A stretch of 56,292 nt of DNA from Gammaproteobacteria bacterium 53_120_T64. GTDB taxonomy: Bacteria > Pseudomonadota > Gammaproteobacteria > Pseudomonadales > Porticoccaceae. The position numbers and the translations under genes are program-made. The first letter of the stretch is position 1, and every line of letters starts with the position of its first letter. Positions 10,865 to 20,358 of this stretch are shown here, in pieces. A model generated the notes under the pieces. It saw only the letters and a program-made list of their open reading frames with translations. It searched no databases and was not told the origin of the DNA. The stretch is taken from positions 1-56,292 of the forward strand of contig MAAT01000037.1 in NCBI GenBank assembly GCA_002162815.1. The letters are read 5' to 3'.

Positions 10865-12640
10865 TTAATAAACACGCGCTTTCGGAGCGAAGGCTTCGCG
10901 GGTAACGGGGGCGAAGTTAACAGCCCGCTTAGCTACAGTTTTATCATCGGGGAAATAAACCGAGTGGCACAACCAGTTTTCATCATCGCGCTCGGTAAAG
11001 TCCTCACGGGCATGGGCACCGCGACTCTCTTTACGCTCTTCGGCGGCAATCGCCGTCGCCTCGGCCACTTCCAGTAAGTTCTGTAATTCCAGCGCTTCGA
11101 TACGCGCGGTGTTGTAAGCCGCAGATTTATCTTCCAGCTGTACATTCTCAACACGCTTGCGCAAATCGGCCAATTTCTTCACGCCTTCCTGCATAAAGTC
11201 ACCGCGACGGAAGACGCCGAAGTGGTTTTGCATAATGGTTTGCAGCTCTTTGCGCAGGTCGGCAGTCTTGCCACCACTTTCATCACTACCGTTCAAGCGA
11301 TTGAGACGAGCACAGGCTGTATCAATATCTTCTTCGCTGGCATCCGACAGGGCAGCACCCTCGCGCAGTGACTTTTCAATAAACAAGCCGGCGGCACGGC
11401 CAAAGACCACCAGGTCAAGCAGCGAGTTACCGCCGAGACGATTGGCACCGTGTACCGATACACAAGCCACTTCGCCACAGGCGAACAGGCCGTCGATGAC
11501 TTCTTCTTTACCGTCTTTATCCAAGGTTAAAGCCTGACCGCTGACATTGGTCGGGATTCCGCCCATCATGTAGTGGCAGGTGGGCACCACGGGAACCAAA
11601 TCGGTCACCGGGTCGACGTGGGCAAAGGTTTCGGACAGCTCACAAATACCCGGCAGCTTGCTGTGCAGCACTTCTTCACCGAGGTGATCAAGCTTCAAGT
11701 GCACGTGATCGCCGTCGGGGCCACAACCTCGGCCCTCGAGAATTTCCAGCACCATCGAGCGGGCAACAACGTCGCGACCGGCAAGATCTTTAGCATTCGG
11801 CGCGTAGCGCTCCATAAAGCGCTCGCCATCCTTATTGACCAGGTAACCACCCTCGCCCCGGCAACCCTCGGTGACCAGTACGCCAGCACCGTGAATACCC
11901 GTGGGGTGGAACTGCCACATTTCAATGTCCTGCACCGGAAAGCCGGCACGCAACGACATACCAAGACCGTCACCGGTATTAATATGGGCATTGGTGGTTG
12001 AGGAGAAAATACGCCCTGCACCACCGGTCGCAAATACTGTCGCCTTCGACTTCACGTAAACCGTTTCACCGGATTCGATATCGATAGCGATAACACCGAC
12101 CACAGCGCCATCTTTGTTTTTCACCAGGTCAATGGCAAACCACTCGTTAAGGAAAACCGTCTTAGCTTTCAGGTTGGCCTGATAAAGCGTGTGCAACAGT
12201 GCGTGACCGGTACGATCCGCTGCTGCGCAGGTGCGCGCGGCCTGACCGCCATTACCGAAGTCTTTCGACTGACCGCCGAAGGGACGCTGATAGATGCGGC
12301 CCTCTTCGGTACGGGAAAAAGGCAGACCCATGTGCTCGAGCTCGAATACCGCCTCGGGGCCGACCTGACACATATACTCAATCGCATCCTGATCACCGAT
12401 GTAATCGGAACCCTTAACAGTGTCATACATATGCCACTGCCATTTATCTTGCGGATCATCACTGGCGATAGCGCAGGTAATACCACCCTGTGCCGATACC
12501 GTGTGGGAGCGCGTTGGAAATACCTTGGTGATAACCGCTGTCTTGTAACCGGACTCTGCCAACTGCAAAGAGGCGCGCATACCCGCACCGCCGCCGCCAA
12601 TAATGATGGCATCAAAAGAGATCGTTCTCATTGTAGTCAT
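10865..12640 (-). CDS. sdhA: Succinate dehydrogenase flavoprotein subunit
   Basis: 591 residues from the chosen start. The open frame extends 16 codons further up, but those codons overlap sdhD and do not look like SdhA; the ATG at 12640 gives the family length and starts [21 protein letters not shown]. An alternative is the ATG at 12631. FAD-binding [17 protein letters not shown] is followed by the flavinylated histidine in [10 protein letters not shown], the catalytic segment with HPTGIHGAG, and the C-terminal R/E-rich domain. It oxidises succinate to fumarate. Five bases separate it from sdhD's stop. Confidence 0.96.
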   Translation of the reverse strand: MTTMRTISFDAIIIGGGGAGMRASLQLAESGYKTAVITKVFPTRSHTVSAQGGITCAIASDDPQDKWQWHMYDTVKGSDYIGDQDAIEYMCQVGPEAVFELEHMGLPFSRTEEGRIYQRPFGGQSKDFGNGGQAARTCAAADRTGHALLHTLYQANLKAKTVFLNEWFAIDLVKNKDGAVVGVIAIDIESGETVYVKSKATVFATGGAGRIFSSTTNAHINTGDGLGMSLRAGFPVQDIEMWQFHPTGIHGAGVLVTEGCRGEGGYLVNKDGERFMERYAPNAKDLAGRDVVARSMVLEILEGRGCGPDGDHVHLKLDHLGEEVLHSKLPGICELSETFAHVDPVTDLVPVVPTCHYMMGGIPTNVSGQALTLDKDGKEEVIDGLFACGEVACVSVHGANRLGGNSLLDLVVFGRAAGLFIEKSLREGAALSDASEEDIDTACARLNRLNGSDESGGKTADLRKELQTIMQNHFGVFRRGDFMQEGVKKLADLRKRVENVQLEDKSAAYNTARIEALELQNLLEVAEATAIAAEERKESRGAHAREDFTERDDENWLCHSVYFPDDKTVAKRAVNFAPVTREAFAPKARVY

Positions 12641-12644
12641 TAAC

Positions 12645-13016
12645 CTAGTTCCCCCAGAGAATAGCGACAGTCCAGACCACGTAGACAAGAATGACCGCGA
12701 TCATGCCCAACTGCAAAAACACCCTCAACAGGGTAGCTTTCGGTCCCATCAAGCGAACCGTGACATAGTCGGTCAACACACCCCACATACCAATCCAGGC
12801 ATGGGCGGCGAGCGACAAGACGGCAAAAACCGTTAACAGACGCATGCAAAGCCCGCTGTTTAGAGCCTTCCAGCTAGCGAAATCGACTTCGGGGGTGAGC
12901 AGCAAATAAGCGGCAATCACCAGCAAGTACACGGTCAGCACCACACCACTGACGCGCTGCACGACCCAGTCGGACAACCCGCTGCGACCAAAACTTGTTA
13001 CATTTGTTACAGCCAT
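12645..13016 (-). CDS. sdhD: Succinate dehydrogenase membrane anchor subunit D
   Basis: 123 residues with three hydrophobic segments (about 20-45, 58-80 and 95-120). The heme-ligand region reads [18 protein letters not shown], where the His and Asp/Tyr fit heme b and quinone-site residues of SdhD. It begins 10 bases before the end of sdhC, so translation is coupled. Confidence 0.93.
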   Translation of the reverse strand: MAVTNVTSFGRSGLSDWVVQRVSGVVLTVYLLVIAAYLLLTPEVDFASWKALNSGLCMRLLTVFAVLSLAAHAWIGMWGVLTDYVTVRLMGPKATLLRVFLQLGMIAVILVYVVWTVAILWGN

Positions 13017-13384
13017 ACCCAGGCTCCTGCGAAAAGAATCAATAATGCAGCGATGTAGAGTACGAGCTTCGCACCCAAGATGCCGCCCTCAAGCGACTCA
13101 CCAACACCGAAGTCCATAAACATATGCCGAATGCCCGCTACCATGTGGTAGGCCAGCGCCGCCAACATGCCCCACAGCACCAGCTTAACCAAGGGGTGGG
13201 TGAGCACCCCTTGTAGAGCTGCAAAGGTTTCTGCGGAGGTGAGACTGCGATCCAGCATCCATATAAACAGGCCGCTAATCACAAACAGCGCAACACCGGA
13301 AATACGGTGGAGAATGGAAACATAGGCGGTAATTGGAAGATGGATCGTTCCAATATCAAGATTGACAGGTCTTTTATCGTTCAC
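13007..13384 (-). CDS. sdhC: Succinate dehydrogenase cytochrome b556 subunit
   Basis: 125 residues from a GTG start at 13384. The frame is open 35 codons further, but SdhC proteins begin just before the motif KRPVNLDIGTIHLPITAYVSILHRISG, and a GAGG lies 11 bases ahead of this GTG; the upstream codons run into the promoter region. Three membrane segments follow. The heme histidine is in LAYHMVAGIRHMFMDFG. SdhC and SdhD hold heme b and the ubiquinone site. Confidence 0.92.
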   Translation of the reverse strand: MNDKRPVNLDIGTIHLPITAYVSILHRISGVALFVISGLFIWMLDRSLTSAETFAALQGVLTHPLVKLVLWGMLAALAYHMVAGIRHMFMDFGVGESLEGGILGAKLVLYIAALLILFAGAWVWL

Positions 13385-13509
13385 AACTAGCTGTACCTCA
13401 AACCCATAACGGGCGTTATTTTTTAGGCGCCAAATAAAAAGAAAAATATAAATCGTTACCGAAAAAGCCCCGTCGACTGCCAGAGCCAAGGCAACTTTGA
13501 ACGCGGGGC

Positions 13510-13538
13510 ATTATAGGAGTATTGACCTTCAATTACAA
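13510..13538 (-). promoter_or_regulatory. Sigma-70 promoter of the sdhCDAB-suc operon
   Basis: On the minus strand TTGTAA (13538-13533), a 17-base spacer and TATAAT (13515-13510). The -10 is perfect and the -35 has four of six bases. The transcript would start near 13503, giving an untranslated leader of about 120 bases before the sdhC GTG. The leader length leaves room for post-transcriptional control, as known for sdh leaders, but no specific site is seen. Confidence 0.75.
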
Positions 13539-13695
13539 CGCATCATGGGCAGCTCAAGGCGTCACTCCAAAGCCCTAAAACACCCATAAATGCAGGCATA
13601 ATCGCGAAAACCGCCCTCTTCTTGTGCGCCCCAGGAAAAGCGTGCACCACAATATTGCCACCCTCAGAGAAAGACCAATAAAGGCCCGATGCAAA

Positions 13696-13725
13696 TTGAC
13701 AAACGCAGGCCTAGAAGGCTAGAGT
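13696..13725 (+). promoter_or_regulatory. Sigma-70 promoter of gltA
   Basis: A perfect TTGACA at 13696-13701, an 18-base spacer and TAGAGT at 13720-13725 (four of six). It lies about 60 bases ahead of the gltA start, with GGGGA seven bases before the ATG as ribosome-binding site. Confidence 0.6.
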
Positions 13726-13788
13726 CGCGGGCTTTGCAATGATGTCAGCCGAAGCTGCTGGCATCAAAATATCTTTCAGGGGAACCCT

Positions 13789-15078
13789 ATGACCGACAAG
13801 AAAGCCACTCTCAATATTGAGGGCCACGCCGACGCCATTGAACTGCCCGTCCGCACTGGCACTCTCGGCCCCGATGTGATCGATGTTGCCGCGCTAACGA
13901 GCAATGGCGTCTTTACCTTCGACCCCGGCTTCACGTCCACCGCCTCCTGCGAATCGAAAATCACCTTTATCGATGGCAACGAGGGCATCCTGCTGCACCG
14001 CGGCTACCCCATCAACGACCTGGCGCAGAACACCACCTACCTTGAGACCTGCTACCTGTTGCTCAACGGCGAGCTGCCCAACGCCACCGAGAAGAGCGAT
14101 TTCGAGAAGCTGATCAGTAGCCACACCATGGTCAACCGCTCCATCGAGCAGTTTTTGTCCGGCTTTAGTTACGATGCCCACCCCATGTCGATCATGTGCG
14201 GCGTGGTTGCCGCCATGTCCTCCTTCTATCACGATTCCCTGGACATCGCCGACCCCCAGCACCGCAAAATCACCGCGCACCGCCTGATCGCCAAGATGCC
14301 CACCCTCGCCGCCATGTGCTACAAGCACTACATTGGCCAGCCGTATATGTACCCCCAGAACAACATGAGCTATGCCGAGAACTTCCTGCACATGATGTTC
14401 GGCACGCCCTGCGAAGAACCCAACGTCAATCCGGTACTCGCTAAGGCTATGGACAAGCTCTTCATCCTCCATGCCGACCACGAGCAAAATGCATCAACCT
14501 CAACCGTGCGCCTTGCCGGCTCATCCGGTGCCAACCCCTTTTCCTGTATTGCCGCCGGCATTGCCGCGTTGTGGGGCCCCTCTCACGGTGGCGCCAACCA
14601 GGCCGTACTGGAAATGCTCAACGAAATCGGCGACGAAAAGAACATCGACGCCTTTGTAAAACGCGCCAAAGACAAAAACGACCCCTTCCGCCTGATGGGC
14701 TTCGGCCACCGCGTCTACAAAAACTTTGACCCCCGCGCCAAAGTGATGAAGGAAGCCTGTGACGAAGTATTGGCTGAACTCGGTATGGAAAACGATCCCC
14801 TGCTGAAAATCGCCAAACGCCTTGAGGAAATCGCCCTCGAAGATGAGTACTTTGTCAGCAAGAAACTCTATCCGAATGTCGACTTCTACTCCGGCATCAT
14901 TATGAAAGCCATCGGCATCCCCACGGAGATGTTCACCGTTATCTTCGCCACCGGCCGCACCGTTGGCTGGATTGCCCACTGGGACGAAATGATTAGCAAC
15001 AGCTATAAGATTGGCCGTCCACGCCAGCTCTATACCGGCCCCACAGAGCGCAGTGTAACGCCTCTCGACAAACGCTAA
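13789..15078 (+). CDS. gltA: Citrate synthase (type II)
   Basis: 429 residues, the length of the hexameric, NADH-sensitive Gram-negative enzyme. It condenses oxaloacetate and acetyl-CoA. Catalytic parts are visible: [10 protein letters not shown] with the first histidine, [15 protein letters not shown] with the second, and NVDFYSGI with the aspartate, followed by [12 protein letters not shown]. The N-terminal beta-domain with [18 protein letters not shown] is of the allosteric type II form. Transcribed divergently from sdhCDAB-suc, the common gammaproteobacterial arrangement, and followed by a strong terminator. Confidence 0.97.
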   Translation: MTDKKATLNIEGHADAIELPVRTGTLGPDVIDVAALTSNGVFTFDPGFTSTASCESKITFIDGNEGILLHRGYPINDLAQNTTYLETCYLLLNGELPNATEKSDFEKLISSHTMVNRSIEQFLSGFSYDAHPMSIMCGVVAAMSSFYHDSLDIADPQHRKITAHRLIAKMPTLAAMCYKHYIGQPYMYPQNNMSYAENFLHMMFGTPCEEPNVNPVLAKAMDKLFILHADHEQNASTSTVRLAGSSGANPFSCIAAGIAALWGPSHGGANQAVLEMLNEIGDEKNIDAFVKRAKDKNDPFRLMGFGHRVYKNFDPRAKVMKEACDEVLAELGMENDPLLKIAKRLEEIALEDEYFVSKKLYPNVDFYSGIIMKAIGIPTEMFTVIFATGRTVGWIAHWDEMISNSYKIGRPRQLYTGPTERSVTPLDKR

Positions 15079-15097
15079 CTAGTTTGCATGAAGTAAT

Positions 15098-15125
15098 AAA
15101 AAGCCCGGTTTATGCCGGGCTTTTT
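15098..15125. terminator. Terminator after gltA
   Basis: AAAAAGCCCGG, a six-base loop and CCGGGCTTTTT: an eleven-pair stem including the A and T tracts, 20 bases past the gltA stop. The A tract on the left makes it usable in both directions. Confidence 0.92.
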
Positions 15126-15416
15126 ATTGGCTGAATTTTAGCCCAACAAATAAATATTTGACTCAGACGACCGACACTTACACCTTAAAGCCATGGCGCC
15201 ACAAGCCATTGATTATTCGCTATTAAGCAAATAATCAACGAATTCGACAATCGCTGCATAGAGCAACCCGAAGGCAGAGTCGCGCACCAATCCAGCTCCA
15301 TATATTTGACCAAAGTAAAGCCCAAAAAATTGACGGACGCTAAGGATTAATATTTTGGCTGCGCTTTAAAACAAGAGCCGTCATTATGGTGTGCTAATTC
15401 AACTTAAGGGCCGCAA
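15126..15416. other. Intergenic region, nothing recognised
   Basis: About 290 bases between the gltA terminator and the end of the kinase-phosphatase gene. No open frame of note, no clear terminator for the minus-strand gene and no repeat was found. Confidence 0.6.
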
Positions 15417-17156
15417 TTAATAGACCAACGACAAACACAAAGCGACAAACAATAAGCCGGAGAGCGCCTGCCAAAACAACAGTGGATTGGCATCGAGCAA
15501 GGCGATATTGTGACTTTTTTTGTATTTAGGATTGGGCTTTTGCAACTCGTGTAAAAACTCAAACACATCGTCATAGCGCCGCTCCGGTTTAAAACGCAAA
15601 CCCTTTTTCACCGCACCATCAATCCAGATGGGAATAAGAGGATTGAGCTCATAACAAGGAACGTATTTAGTCTTCAGGTAGGCCTTGGAGCTACGGCATT
15701 CCTCCAATTTACCACCGAAAGGCGGCACCCCCGTCAGCATTTCATAGACGATTACCGCCAGTGAGAAAATGTCGGACTGCACCGTACTTTTACCGTTCAA
15801 CACCACTTCCGGCGCCGAATAGGCGGCAGTGCCCAGCACCCCACCTCTTTCCAGCGGGGTGGCAATTTCGGCAATACCCTGAATAAAACAGGAGCCAAAG
15901 TCGATAATTTTCACCTGGCCATTCTTATCGATCAAAATATTACCCGGCTTAATATCCTGATGCAGGGTTTCGCGATTATGAAAGGCTCGCAAGCCCTTGA
16001 TCATTTGCTGCACCAGGTAAATAACATCTTGCACGGCCGGCTTAGGGTTTTCGGCTATCCATCGCTCCAGCGTGGTGCCATCAACATATTCGGTGAGGTA
16101 GTACAGGCAGGACTTTGCTCGCCCGCCCTCGATAACGCGTGCCACGTGGGCATTATCCAGGCGACTGCCTATCCAGCTCTCCATCACGAAACGGTCGATA
16201 TAGGCCAGGTCATCATCAAAGTTCACCGAGGGCGTCTTCATGCAGTAGCGCGCGCCGCTTTCAACTTCGCAGACCAAATACACTTGGCTGCGACTACTGG
16301 CGTGCAACTCTCTCTCGACACGATAACCATCGAGAATCATGCCCGGCTCGAGAGCTGGCGGAAAAGGCAACACCGATAACTTGCGGCTAACATCGTCCAT
16401 GCTCTGTGCAGGTACGCTATCCACCCGCAATATCTGACAACTTAAATTATCAGCGCTATTATTTTCGAGGGCGAAGGTAATTAAGGCCCTGCAGCAAGCG
16501 GCAAACTTTTTCTCACCGGGCTCACTCGCTAGCGGGCCTAAGGCTGCTCGTAAATCCCGGTCTTTGACAAAATCGTGGATGCCATCGGTACTGAGAAAGA
16601 ATATATCGCCGATGGCGAGGTCGACGCTGCGATAGTCGACATCGAGTTTGACATCCAGGCCCATGGCGCGCGCTAAGTAAGACTGGCCCTCGCCAATAAA
16701 CGTAGTGTGGTCGCGAGTCAGTTGCTCCAGGTCATTACCTCGCAAACGATAAATGCGCGAATCACCGACATGGAAGATATGCGCCATTTGCGATTTAAAA
16801 ATCACCGCACTAAAGGTGCTGACATAGCCTTTTTGGGCATCGTTATAACTGCGCCCCTGACCAAACAACCAGCGATTTAAGGCCGTTAATACCTGGGTAC
16901 TGGATTTTTTGACACCCCAGCTATCGGGCGTTGAATAGTAATCCGAGAGGAAATTATGTACGCAGGTCTCACTGGCCTCCTTCCCCGCTTCGGCCGCACT
17001 GACACCGTCGGCAATCACCGCGACCGCGCCCTTATTGGTAAGGGTTAAGCCCTCGGGAATGCGAATACCGAGGGCATCTTCATTTTGCGACTTGGCGCCG
17101 GTCTCCGAGTGTTGCGCCACCGTAAAACCTAAGTGTGTTGCCGACTGATCTGCCAT
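15417..17156 (-). CDS. PP2C phosphatase / Ser-Thr protein kinase fusion
   Basis: 579 residues. Residues about 1-245 are a PP2C-type phosphatase with metal-ligand motifs QNEDALG, VIADGVSAAEAG, HVGDSRIYRLRG and LSTDGIHDF. Residues about 265-535 are a Hanks-type kinase with a weak glycine loop, Lys in YCMKTP, the catalytic loop HQDIKPGNIL (near residue 398) and IDFGS as the DFG motif. A hydrophobic C-terminus (about 555-578) can anchor it in the inner membrane. Kinase-phosphatase fusions of this type are found next to nitrate transporter and assimilatory nitrite reductase genes in Pseudomonas. Here it follows the nitrate transporter by 86 bases, so a role in nitrate uptake or assimilation is a fair inference; the substrate is unknown. 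Confidence 0.88.
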   Translation of the reverse strand: MADQSATHLGFTVAQHSETGAKSQNEDALGIRIPEGLTLTNKGAVAVIADGVSAAEAGKEASETCVHNFLSDYYSTPDSWGVKKSSTQVLTALNRWLFGQGRSYNDAQKGYVSTFSAVIFKSQMAHIFHVGDSRIYRLRGNDLEQLTRDHTTFIGEGQSYLARAMGLDVKLDVDYRSVDLAIGDIFFLSTDGIHDFVKDRDLRAALGPLASEPGEKKFAACCRALITFALENNSADNLSCQILRVDSVPAQSMDDVSRKLSVLPFPPALEPGMILDGYRVERELHASSRSQVYLVCEVESGARYCMKTPSVNFDDDLAYIDRFVMESWIGSRLDNAHVARVIEGGRAKSCLYYLTEYVDGTTLERWIAENPKPAVQDVIYLVQQMIKGLRAFHNRETLHQDIKPGNILIDKNGQVKIIDFGSCFIQGIAEIATPLERGGVLGTAAYSAPEVVLNGKSTVQSDIFSLAVIVYEMLTGVPPFGGKLEECRSSKAYLKTKYVPCYELNPLIPIWIDGAVKKGLRFKPERRYDDVFEFLHELQKPNPKYKKSHNIALLDANPLLFWQALSGLLFVALCLSLVY

Positions 17157-17196
17157 TGGGTCTCACTCGGCCCGCAAGAGACCTGATTTATTATTA

Positions 17197-17218
17197 AGAC
17201 GCCCTCTAACGGGCGTCT
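17197..17218 (-). other. Hairpin between transporter and kinase genes
   Basis: AGACGCCC, a six-base loop and GGGCGTCT. On the minus strand it is followed by TAATAATAAA rather than a T run, so it is more likely a weak terminator or mRNA-stabilising stem that lowers kinase expression relative to the transporter than a full stop. Confidence 0.5.
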
Positions 17219-17242
17219 CGTGCCAACGCATCCGCAGGGGCG

Positions 17243-18709
17243 CTAGTGGACCTCGATAAGCTGCACGGTACCGTCGGGCATAACTTCTGCCATTGTACCC
17301 TTGGGTTCGTCGAGAAAGAACGCACAACACATGGCAAAAGCGATGCCGCCGGCAATGGTTAAAAAGAACACCGAGGGTGACACCAAAGAAAATACGGTCA
17401 AAAATAACACCGCACCGATATTGCCATAGGCACCGACCATACCGGCAATTTGTCCCGTCAGGCGACGCTTAATCAGCGGCACCACGGCGAACACACAACC
17501 CGCTGCCGAACCGAGGAAGAAGGAGCAAAACATCATGGTGGCCACCGCCAGAGCGATCGGCCACTCGGCAGTAATTTGCGCCATTAAGAAGAAACCCACC
17601 GCCGCGCCACCCAGTAAGATCACCAGCGAACCCTTGCGGCCATATTTATCACTAATAAAACCACCGGAGGGGCAGGAAAACACATCGATCACCGCAAAAC
17701 AGGCACCAAATAGTCCGGCCAGCGCCACCGGTATCAGGAAGGTTTCTTTAAAAAACAGCGGTAGCATCGACACCACAGCCAGCTCAGCGCCAAAGGTCAC
17801 CGCGTAGGCAACACTGAGTATCGCTACCTGCTTAAAGTTGTACTGCATTAACTCCTCAACAGGGGTAACAAAGATCTCTTTATTGACCTTGTATAAATGG
17901 TGCGTCTGGAAGAGATAGAGGCCAATTAATAGGCCATAAATCAGCGTTGCGGCGCTTTCACCGATCAAGCCGAGTACCGCCACCTTCCAAGTCAACACCG
18001 CCAGGGCGCCAAACATCGGCAGGTTCATCAACACACAGAAATAGAAGTCACGCTTACTGGTCAGCTCCAAACCACCGGATTTTTTCGGTTTGAAATAGGT
18101 CGATCCCGCCGGGGTATCGCGCACCGCACGATAAAAGAAAAAAGAAAACACCAGGGCAATGACACCGGTGATGGCCGTCGCATAGCGCCAACCATCATCG
18201 CCACCAAACATAATCGCCAGCGTTGGCAGGGTCACGGCGGCCACCGCAGAGCCGACATTGCCCATACCCTTATAGATGCCCTCGGCCAAACCTAACTGTT
18301 TAGCGGGGTACCACTCACTGATGAGGCGAATACCGATCACAAAACCGGCGCCGACAAAGCCCATCATAAAACGTGATAAGGCCAGCATTTCAAAGCTGTT
18401 TGCCGTGGCAAAGAAGAAACACAGCCCCGCTGTGGCCAACAACATCGCGGTGTAGGTTTTTCGTGGCCCGTAGCTATCGACCAGCATGCCAGTAATAATC
18501 CGCGCCGGAATCGTTAGCGCGACATTGAGGATCAACAGGGTCTTAATTTGCTGATCACTCAAGCCCATCGATTCCTGAATCATACTCAGTAGCGGAGCAT
18601 GACTGAACCAGACCAAGAAGGTGACAAAGAAAGCCATCCAGCTCATATGCAGAATTTTGGCCTTTCCACTAAACGACAAAAAACTGCTTTCCGGTGTCGA
18701 TTGGCTCAT
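17243..18709 (-). CDS. NarK/NasA-type nitrate/nitrite transporter (MFS)
   Basis: 488 residues with about 12 membrane segments. Features of the nitrate/nitrite porter family: an N-terminal TFLVWFSHAPLL segment, RIITGMLVDSYGPRKTY as the signature between TM2 and TM3, GFVGAGFVIGIRLISEWYP with the substrate-binding arginine, the glycine-rich GMGNVGSAVAA, and the second half with GGFISDKYGRKG and GMVGAYGNIGAVLF. The start is supported by CGGGAG eight bases upstream. Most like the assimilation-type carriers that are paired with a kinase-phosphatase gene. Nitrate versus nitrite and direction of transport cannot be decided from sequence. No nitrate or nitrite reductase gene lies in this window. Confidence 0.88.
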   Translation of the reverse strand: MSQSTPESSFLSFSGKAKILHMSWMAFFVTFLVWFSHAPLLSMIQESMGLSDQQIKTLLILNVALTIPARIITGMLVDSYGPRKTYTAMLLATAGLCFFFATANSFEMLALSRFMMGFVGAGFVIGIRLISEWYPAKQLGLAEGIYKGMGNVGSAVAAVTLPTLAIMFGGDDGWRYATAITGVIALVFSFFFYRAVRDTPAGSTYFKPKKSGGLELTSKRDFYFCVLMNLPMFGALAVLTWKVAVLGLIGESAATLIYGLLIGLYLFQTHHLYKVNKEIFVTPVEELMQYNFKQVAILSVAYAVTFGAELAVVSMLPLFFKETFLIPVALAGLFGACFAVIDVFSCPSGGFISDKYGRKGSLVILLGGAAVGFFLMAQITAEWPIALAVATMMFCSFFLGSAAGCVFAVVPLIKRRLTGQIAGMVGAYGNIGAVLFLTVFSLVSPSVFFLTIAGGIAFAMCCAFFLDEPKGTMAEVMPDGTVQLIEVH

Positions 18710-19088
18710 TCATTTACTCCCGTTAGATTATGGTAACAAGGCACAATTAAGCAAAATACAGGCCAATTATGAAGTATGGCTATATTTAGCTATAGCACTG
18801 AGTTTACGTGCTTTAAATTCTTGCACCCTCTGCAAGCTGCACCTGCAATTGGCACGGAAACATTTGACGCACCAAAAACAACCACGCCCTTGAGTTAATA
18901 AGGCGCGATCGCGATCTTCCGAGATTTCATCATCGTAGAAAAACGTCGCGAAACCACCCCAAGGGTCTTTGCAAAAGACAGTGCAGAATGCAAAGGCGCC
19001 CTACAGAGCACCTTACTCAATATCGCCAGCAAACAACGGAAACACTTCAACCTGCTGTTTTTAAAGGACTTATAAATTTATCTCCGAC
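18710..19088. other. Divergent region between the nitrate transporter and the syp-type locus
   Basis: No gene. The distal part (18968-18994) carries TTTGCAAAAG and TGCAAAGG, part of a motif shared with the other sigma-54 promoters of the locus. No clear promoter for the transporter was found. A longer open frame from 18988 would run through the sigma-54 promoter and is not taken as coding. Confidence 0.55.
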
Positions 19089-19104
19089 TGGCACAGTCCC
19101 TGCT
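19089..19104 (+). promoter_or_regulatory. Sigma-54 promoter of sypABCDE
   Basis: TGGCAC, five bases, CTGCT. Ten of eleven bases match the consensus TGGCAC-N5-TTGCW with the invariant GG at -24 and GC at -12 correctly spaced. It is 60 bases ahead of the sypA ATG and fits the sigma-54 promoter known ahead of sypA in Vibrio fischeri. Confidence 0.85.
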
Positions 19105-19164
19105 ATCTCCACTGTAAGAGAGATGGAAAGCCAATTGAAACCAACGACATTACGGAGATTTACT

Positions 19165-19515
19165 ATGAGACTAGAACATGTCAACACCGATGCCGGTGAA
19201 CTGGTTGTCACCTTCTTTGGTGAACTCGATGCCCTCGGCTGTACACATATACGCCCCGAACTCGAGGCCATTGTCGCCTCCAAAGACTCACAACGGGTAA
19301 CACTAAACCTCCGCGAGGTGAGTTTTATCGATTCCTCGGGTATCGGGGCCATTGTCTATTTATACAAGCGCTTAAAGAGCCAAGGTCGAATACTCGATAT
19401 CAGCGGAGCCCGAGGTCAAGCCCTCGAACTTATAGAATTACTCCGAATCGACACCGTAATCACCCTAAAGTCGAACGCCGCCCGCCTTAAAAACACCGGA
19501 GCAAGCCATGTTTAG
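19165..19515 (+). CDS. sypA: STAS-domain anti-sigma factor antagonist, SypA-type
   Basis: 116 residues. The ATG at 19165 is chosen because GGAG lies seven bases upstream and the longer frame would include the sigma-54 promoter. The protein is a single STAS domain: beta strand LVVTFFGELDALG, then VTLNLREVSFIDSSGIGAIVYLYK, with the phosphorylatable serine pair at 57-58 in D-S-S-G, as in SpoIIAA and in V. fischeri SypA. In that system SypE phosphorylates and dephosphorylates SypA, and unphosphorylated SypA promotes biofilm formation. Here sypE is three genes downstream. Its stop overlaps the start of the next gene by eight bases. Confidence 0.85.
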   Translation: MRLEHVNTDAGELVVTFFGELDALGCTHIRPELEAIVASKDSQRVTLNLREVSFIDSSGIGAIVYLYKRLKSQGRILDISGARGQALELIELLRIDTVITLKSNAARLKNTGASHV

Positions 19516-20356
19516 GCTCTACGCCCTTACTCTGTATCTGTGCCTCAGTGGTTGTACGCACTGGCCTCAGGGGGGGCACGGCGGTATGGCCGAGCGCGAA
19601 CGGGGCAGACACGCGCCGCTACTCGCAGATCAGCCGCTGGGGCCAAGGCAGAGCCTGCGCATCGACCTTGACCTGGCTGGACGCCACCTCGATATCCTTG
19701 TGCTCAGGGGCGCTAGGACTTGCTTCCCCGCCAGCACCCTGCTGGCTCGACAATTGGAACAACGAGCTGCACGGGAACTGGAGGGCGATCTGGTGTTCGA
19801 TGCCGCTCTCGACCTATTAGAGCTACGCCATGATCTAAGTGCCATTGAAAACAAACTAACCAGCATCGATGGCGCGACCTGCCGCCCACAAACGGCAACA
19901 GCGAGTACCAGGGCCCAGCTCGATATACGAGAGAGTAAGGCCATACTCGCCCGACAACAGCGTCAAAACCTAGCCACTAGTAAGCCCCTGCTCGCGCTAA
20001 ACCACGACAATCAATTTGCCTTTAACTCCAGCCAGCTCAACCCAAAATACCAGCAACATCTGGCAGGCCTCGTGCTCTGGCTCACCAAGCAGCCCCAGTA
20101 TCAATTGTTCATTACCGGCCACAGTGATGTGCTCGGTAGCGAATCTTACAACCAGGCGCTGTCAACAGCCCGGGCGCAGGCCGTTGCCGACTATTTAGTC
20201 AGCTTGGGTCTGAGCAATAGCCACTTAAAGGTCTGGGGTGTTGCCGCTGCACAACCCTTGTTTGCGGGTCGGGCGCCAGCGATTCGCCTGGTCAATCGTC
20301 GTGTCAGTATCGAACTGACCTTTGAACCCAAACGCCTACCCGGCGGAGGTAAGTAG
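19508..20356 (+). CDS. sypB: OmpA-family lipoprotein, SypB-type
   Basis: 282 residues. An N-terminal signal peptide ends in a lipobox LSGC (Cys16), so it is a lipoprotein. Residues about 40-160 are of unknown fold. From about 165 an OmpA-like peptidoglycan-binding domain follows: FAFNSSQLNP, ITGHSDVLGS, and NQALSTARAQAV (the N..LS..RA..V diaminopimelate-binding motif), ending in NRRVSIELTF. It probably ties the export apparatus to the cell wall. Overlaps sypA by eight bases and precedes sypC by two. Confidence 0.82.
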   Translation: MFRLYALTLYLCLSGCTHWPQGGHGGMAERERGRHAPLLADQPLGPRQSLRIDLDLAGRHLDILVLRGARTCFPASTLLARQLEQRAARELEGDLVFDAALDLLELRHDLSAIENKLTSIDGATCRPQTATASTRAQLDIRESKAILARQQRQNLATSKPLLALNHDNQFAFNSSQLNPKYQQHLAGLVLWLTKQPQYQLFITGHSDVLGSESYNQALSTARAQAVADYLVSLGLSNSHLKVWGVAAAQPLFAGRAPAIRLVNRRVSIELTFEPKRLPGGGK

Positions 20357-20358
20357 TA

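Larger units (their letters stand above)
13385..13788. other. Divergent sdhC-gltA intergenic region
   Basis: 404 bases without a gene. It holds the sdhC promoter at 13510-13538 and the gltA promoter at 13696-13725. No convincing operator dyad was found between them. Short open frames here have no coding features. Confidence 0.7.

Noticed and set aside
12640..12689. Longer start of sdhA
   Set aside because: The extra 16 codons overlap sdhD and do not resemble SdhA N-termini.
13894..14487. 197-codon minus-strand frame inside gltA
   Set aside because: Shadow of the GC-skewed third-position pattern of gltA; no family.
18988..19164. Longer N-terminus of sypA from an ATG at 18988
   Set aside because: It would include the sigma-54 promoter and leader; the ATG at 19165 has a good ribosome-binding site and gives a normal STAS domain.
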